The position numbers and the translations under genes were made by a program. Positions 60,533 through 64,000 of a stretch of DNA of 64,000 nucleotides are shown here, piece by piece; position 1 is the first letter of the stretch, and each line of letters starts with the position of its first letter. Origin of the DNA: Cellulomonas fimi ATCC 484 (GTDB taxonomy: Bacteria; Actinomycetota; Actinomycetes; Actinomycetales; Cellulomonadaceae); the NCBI RefSeq assembly GCF_000212695.1, contig NC_015514.1:1488001-1552000 (forward strand), given 5' to 3'. The notes under the pieces are model-generated. The model was not told the DNA's origin. It worked only from the letters and a program-made list of their open reading frames with translations, and did no database searches.

Positions 60533-63361
60533 ATGGTCGCCGGTGCGCCACGGGTACGGGTCGACGTCCTCGGGCCGCTGCGGCTGGAGGTCGACGGCAC
60601 GGTCGTCGACGTGCCCGGCACCCGGCGTCGCGCCGTCCTCGCGCTGCTCGCGCTCGCGCAGGGACGGACGGTGACCGTCGACGCCCTGGTGGACGCGCTG
60701 TGGCCGCACGACCCGCCGGCGTCGGCCCGGCAGGCCCTGCAGTCGCACGTCTCGCGCCTGCGCGGCCACCTGGGGCCGGCGTCGGGACGGCTGGCGAGCC
60801 GCGCCGACGGCTACGTGCTCGACGCGGACACCGACGTCGTGGAGGTGGGTGCCGCACTGCGCCGGTCCCGGTCCGCGGCGCCCGACGAGGCCCTCGCCGT
60901 GCTGCGCTCCGCGGCGTCGGCGTGGCGCGGCCCGGTGCTGGCCGACCTGCGGGACGTCGCACCCGTGGCTGCGGCGGCGGTCGCGTGCGACCGGCTCCGG
61001 CAGGACGTGCTCGACGCCCTCGTCGCGGCCGGGATCGACGCCGGACGGGCGGCCGACGTCCTGCCCGAGGCCCGTGCGGTCGTCGCCGACGACCCGCTGC
61101 GCGAGGACGCGACGCTGCTGCTCGTGCGTGCGCTCGCAGCGACCGGGCGCGCACCCGACGCGCTGCGGCTCGCCCACGACTACCGGCGACGGCTCGCCGA
61201 GGAGACGGGCCTCGACCCGACCCCGGCGCTGGGTGCGCTGGAGCGGCAGGTCGCGGGCGGCGGCGATGCGTCCGCGCGGACGCGCACGGGTGTCGACGGC
61301 CGTGCGCCCGGGACCCGGCTCGTCGGACGCGACGACCACGTGCGCGGCGTGCGCGGCGCGCTCGCCGAGGGCCGGCTCGTCACCGTGGTCGGGCCGGGCG
61401 GCGTGGGCAAGACGCGCGTCGCGATGGCGGCGGCGGGGACCGACGACGACGCGACCCTGCTGTCGCTCGCTCCGCTCGGCGACGCTGCTGCCGTGCCGCA
61501 CGCGCTCGCGGACGCGCTCGGCCTGGTCGTCACGCGTGGCGACGTCCTGCGTGCGTGCGTCGCGCTCCTCGGGGACCGCCGTGCGCTGCTCGTCGTCGAC
61601 AACGCGGAGCACCTCCTGGACGCGGTGCGGGACGTCGTCGCTGTGCTCCTGACCGCCTGCCCGCGCCTGGTCGTGCTCGTCACCAGCCGCGAGCCGCTCG
61701 GGCTCCCGGCGGAGCGGACGTGGCGGCTGCCCCCGCTCGACGTGCCCGCGGACGACGACCCGGCGCTCGCGGACGTCGCGTCCGTCGCCCTGTTCCTCGA
61801 CCGGGCCGCGCGGGTCCGGCCCGGCGCCGTCCGGACCGCGGCGGACCTGCGCGTGGTCGCCGACGTCGTGCGTCGCCTCGACGGGATGCCGCTCGCGATC
61901 GAGCTCGCCGCCGGCCGGATGTCTGCCTTCGGGCTGCGTGACCTGCGTGACCGGCTGGACCGCGCGCTCGACCTGCTGGGCGACGGCCGTCCGACGGGCG
62001 ACGCGCGGCACCGCACGCTGCGGGCGACGATCGCCTGGTCCGACGACCTGCTGTCGCCCGACGAGCGGCTGCTGCTGCGCCGGCTCGCCGTCTTCCCCGA
62101 CGGCCTGGACCTGCCGGACGTCGAGCGGCTCGCGCACGCCGTCGGTCTGCGCGGCGACCCCGGCACGGTCCTCGCGCGGCTCGTCGACGCGTCCGTGGTG
62201 GAGGTGGACGTCGACGACGGCCCTCGCTACCGGCTGCTGCAGACCGTGCGCGCCTACGCGCTCGACGCGCTCGCCGCCGAGGGTGACCGCGCCGCCGCCG
62301 ACCGCGACCTGCTGCGCTGGGCGTCGGACGTGACCGCGCGCGTCGCCGCCGCGATGACGACCGAACGTGAGCCGGAGGCCGACGCGACCCTGCGCCGCGA
62401 GGTCCGCAACCTGCGCGCCGCGTGGCACCTCGCCCGGGCGACGGGTGACGTCGACACCGCCGCGACGCTCGTCGTCCGGCTGTTCGACGCCGTCGGGTAC
62501 CGCGACCTCGTCGAGCTGCGGGGCTGGGCCGTCGAGCTCGCCGCCGACCCGCGGCTCGACACCTCACCGCTCGCCGCGGCCGTCCTCGGCGTCGGCGCCG
62601 AGGCGGCCTACCACGGGGGCGACCACGCACGCGCCGAGTCGCTCGCCCGCGCCGGCCTGCGGCGCGCGAGCGACGACGAGGGCCGCTGGTGCTGCCTGCT
62701 CCCGCTGTCCGTCGTCGACCTCGCGCGCGGCCGGCTCGCCGACGCCGCCGCGCACGCGTCGGCCGCGGCGGGACTGCGACCCGACCCTCGCGAGGCCCTC
62801 GGCATCGCCGCCCTCGCGACGGCCTACGCGGGTGACCTCGCGGCGGCCGCACTGCTCGCCGACCGCGGCAGGGCCGCTGCCGTCGCGCCGACCATGCGCG
62901 CGTGGGCGGCATACGTCGACGGCGAGCTGGCGAACCTCGGCGGGGCGCCCGACGACGCGCGCGCCCGGTACGAGGAGGCCGTCCGCCTCGCGCGGACGTC
63001 GGGTGCGACGTTCGTCGTCGGCGTCGCCACCGTCGGGCTGCTCACCGTGCTGGCCCGCACCGGCCGCGAGGACGAGGCGCTGGCCGGCTACCGGGACGTC
63101 GTCGACGACTTCGCCCGGACCGGCAACTGGACGCACCTGTGGGCAACGCTGCGCGACCTGGCGGACCTGCTCGCCCGGCTCGGGGACACCACGACGGCCG
63201 ACCTCGTGCACGCGGCCGCGGACGCGGCACCCGACGCGCCCGCCGACGGCCGGGCCCGCGTCGCGCGGCCAGGCCACGTTCCCCGTGTCGGGCGGGCCGA
63301 CCTGCTGGACACCGTCCGCACGGCCGTCGACCGCGCGCGGGCCAGCGGGCCCCCCGCGTAG
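60533..63361 (+). CDS. AfsR/SARP-type transcriptional regulator with BTAD, NB-ARC-like ATPase and TPR region
   Basis: A 942-residue regulator from ATG 60533 with GGAGG 5 nt upstream. Residues 7-95 form the OmpR-like winged helix (VRVDVLGPLRLEVDGT, RRRAVLALLALAQGRTVTVDALVDALW). Residues about 98-240 are the BTAD helical domain. A P-loop ATPase follows with Walker A GPGGVGKT at 287-294, Walker B ALLVVDNAEHLLD near 350 and LVTSREPLGLPAERTWRLPPL. The C-terminal 300 residues are alpha-helical and TPR-like. The family activates secondary metabolism or stress genes. Here the likely targets are itself or the divergent methyltransferase. Confidence 0.9.
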   Translation: MVAGAPRVRVDVLGPLRLEVDGTVVDVPGTRRRAVLALLALAQGRTVTVDALVDALWPHDPPASARQALQSHVSRLRGHLGPASGRLASRADGYVLDADTDVVEVGAALRRSRSAAPDEALAVLRSAASAWRGPVLADLRDVAPVAAAAVACDRLRQDVLDALVAAGIDAGRAADVLPEARAVVADDPLREDATLLLVRALAATGRAPDALRLAHDYRRRLAEETGLDPTPALGALERQVAGGGDASARTRTGVDGRAPGTRLVGRDDHVRGVRGALAEGRLVTVVGPGGVGKTRVAMAAAGTDDDATLLSLAPLGDAAAVPHALADALGLVVTRGDVLRACVALLGDRRALLVVDNAEHLLDAVRDVVAVLLTACPRLVVLVTSREPLGLPAERTWRLPPLDVPADDDPALADVASVALFLDRAARVRPGAVRTAADLRVVADVVRRLDGMPLAIELAAGRMSAFGLRDLRDRLDRALDLLGDGRPTGDARHRTLRATIAWSDDLLSPDERLLLRRLAVFPDGLDLPDVERLAHAVGLRGDPGTVLARLVDASVVEVDVDDGPRYRLLQTVRAYALDALAAEGDRAAADRDLLRWASDVTARVAAAMTTEREPEADATLRREVRNLRAAWHLARATGDVDTAATLVVRLFDAVGYRDLVELRGWAVELAADPRLDTSPLAAAVLGVGAEAAYHGGDHARAESLARAGLRRASDDEGRWCCLLPLSVVDLARGRLADAAAHASAAAGLRPDPREALGIAALATAYAGDLAAAALLADRGRAAAVAPTMRAWAAYVDGELANLGGAPDDARARYEEAVRLARTSGATFVVGVATVGLLTVLARTGREDEALAGYRDVVDDFARTGNWTHLWATLRDLADLLARLGDTTTADLVHAAADAAPDAPADGRARVARPGHVPRVGRADLLDTVRTAVDRARASGPPA

Positions 63362-63377
63362 ACGGGCGTCTACGCGG
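63354..63377. terminator. Hairpin terminator overlapping the regulator stop codon
   Basis: CCGCGTAGAC (63354-63363) pairs perfectly with GTCTACGCGG (63368-63377) around GGGC. The TAG stop of the AfsR-like gene lies inside the left arm. It also terminates the convergent gene at 63405. Confidence 0.65.
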
Positions 63378-63404
63378 CCGGTGCGGCCCGACCCGCGGGA
63401 GCGG

Positions 63405-63983
63405 TCACGGGATGCGGAGGTCGGGCACGTCGAGCTCGTGGTGCGCGTACTTGTCGCGCAGGAAGTTGCCGGTGGTGCTCAGCTCCGCGGTCAGCAGGCG
63501 GTGGCGGCTCGCGTAGAGGGCGTCGGCCTGACCCGCCAGGATGCGCAGCTGCTCGGTGAGCTCCTCGTCGGGGGTGCGGCCGTCGGGCTGGCGCTCCTGC
63601 ACCCGGGAGGGCGCGATCGCCAGGTACCCCGTGAGGACCGCGGGCAGGTACTGCCGGACGACGGCGTCCAGCTCGTACTCGAACCGTGCGTCCCCGGCGG
63701 GCTCCCGCTGCTCGGCCGCGATCACGGCGTCCAGCACCTCGCAGGTCCGCAGGACCGTGCGGTGCGTGTCTCCCGGCAGGCGGCGCCTGTTCCGCTCGGC
63801 CAGCGTCCGGATCCGGGCGACCGCCGCCGGCAGCGGCTGCGCCGCCTCCACGGCGACGACGGCCTGCGCGCGGTTCCGTTCGACGACGACGGCCGACCCG
63901 GTCAGGTCCCGCTTCCACCAGCGGCGTCGCGCCGGCAGCCACAGGTCCCGCCGGTGCCAGGCGCGGACGGCCGAGACGCCCAT
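63405..63983 (-). CDS. Unknown helical protein, possibly continuing beyond the window
   Basis: At least 192 residues from ATG 63983. The frame stays open to the window edge (preceding residues read LALAA), so the true start may lie outside, perhaps after a membrane helix. Residues 20-28 are Arg/Trp-rich (RRRWWKRDL). Residues about 48-170 are predicted helical with conserved-looking ELDAVVRQYLPAVLTGYLAIAPSRV and a C-terminal RHRLLTAELSTTGNFLRDKY. I recognise no family. Its composition is normal for the genome. Confidence 0.6.
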   Translation of the reverse strand: MGVSAVRAWHRRDLWLPARRRWWKRDLTGSAVVVERNRAQAVVAVEAAQPLPAAVARIRTLAERNRRRLPGDTHRTVLRTCEVLDAVIAAEQREPAGDARFEYELDAVVRQYLPAVLTGYLAIAPSRVQERQPDGRTPDEELTEQLRILAGQADALYASRHRLLTAELSTTGNFLRDKYAHHELDVPDLRIP

Positions 63984-64000
63984 GGCGGCGAGCGCGAGCA

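Overview
The window is very GC-rich DNA from an actinobacterium. The genes fit a Cellulomonas-like member of the Micrococcales: GTG starts are common, a DasR/NagR-type GlcNAc regulator has matching palindromes, and there are a mycothiol-oxidoreductase-like protein, an F420-type (LLM) oxidoreductase, an orphan GroES, truncated haemoglobin O and dynamin-like GTPases. Genus is an inference. Four tRNA genes are present: Leu(TAG), Lys(CTT), His(GTG) and Arg(TCT). I see no insertion sequence, prophage, integrase or CRISPR array. Apart from one 13-nt tandem repeat the window looks like core chromosome.

Layout. 1-12.7 kb: tail of an ABC-F ATPase, NUDIX-like protein, thioredoxin, Bcp peroxiredoxin, GroES-like protein, an FAD/NAD disulfide oxidoreductase, a split osmoprotectant (OpuC/ProU-type) transporter with its ATPase divergent from the permeases, an ATP-grasp protein, oligoribonuclease and an APC permease. 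12.8-22.8 kb: two paralogous pairs of dynamin-like GTPases flank an SSB paralogue and ettA. 22.8-28.4 kb: thioesterases, a glycosyltransferase/SDR pair, topoisomerase IB and haemoglobin. 28.4-30.5 kb and 43.7-50.2 kb: a sugar PTS built from separate single-domain proteins (two EI, HPr, IIC, three IIB, IIA). 30.6-43.7 kb: MscS channel, S9 peptidase, 4-alpha-glucanotransferase, aminopeptidase N, DsbA-like protein, M13 peptidase and RpiB. 50.2-64 kb: Eis acetyltransferase, PP2C phosphatase, alkyltransferase-like protein, LLM oxidoreductase, a GntR/DUF1648 pair, cysE-cysK with a Cys-rich leader peptide, SGNH hydrolase, PASTA lipoprotein, PQ-loop protein, and a methyltransferase divergent from an AfsR/SARP-type regulator.

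How the genes work together. The GntR regulator at 47.5 kb has perfect or near-perfect GGTCTAGACC palindromes in its own divergent promoter region and upstream of HPr, so IIC-EI, gntR-IIB-IIB-IIA-cutC and HPr look like one GlcNAc-type regulon. cysK-cysE form a cysteine biosynthesis operon whose leader encodes five Cys codons in 23, suggesting attenuation. The two GTPase pairs with a tailless SSB paralogue resemble the components of the Streptomyces DynA/DynB cell-division dynamins and may form a membrane-remodelling module.

Many genes lack a Shine-Dalgarno sequence and instead have a -10-like hexamer ending 6-7 nt before the start codon, indicating widespread leaderless transcription. No stretch longer than about 300 bases is empty. 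The larger gaps hold terminators, divergent promoters, the Cys leader, the 13-nt repeat, or the direct repeats upstream of the AfsR-like gene.
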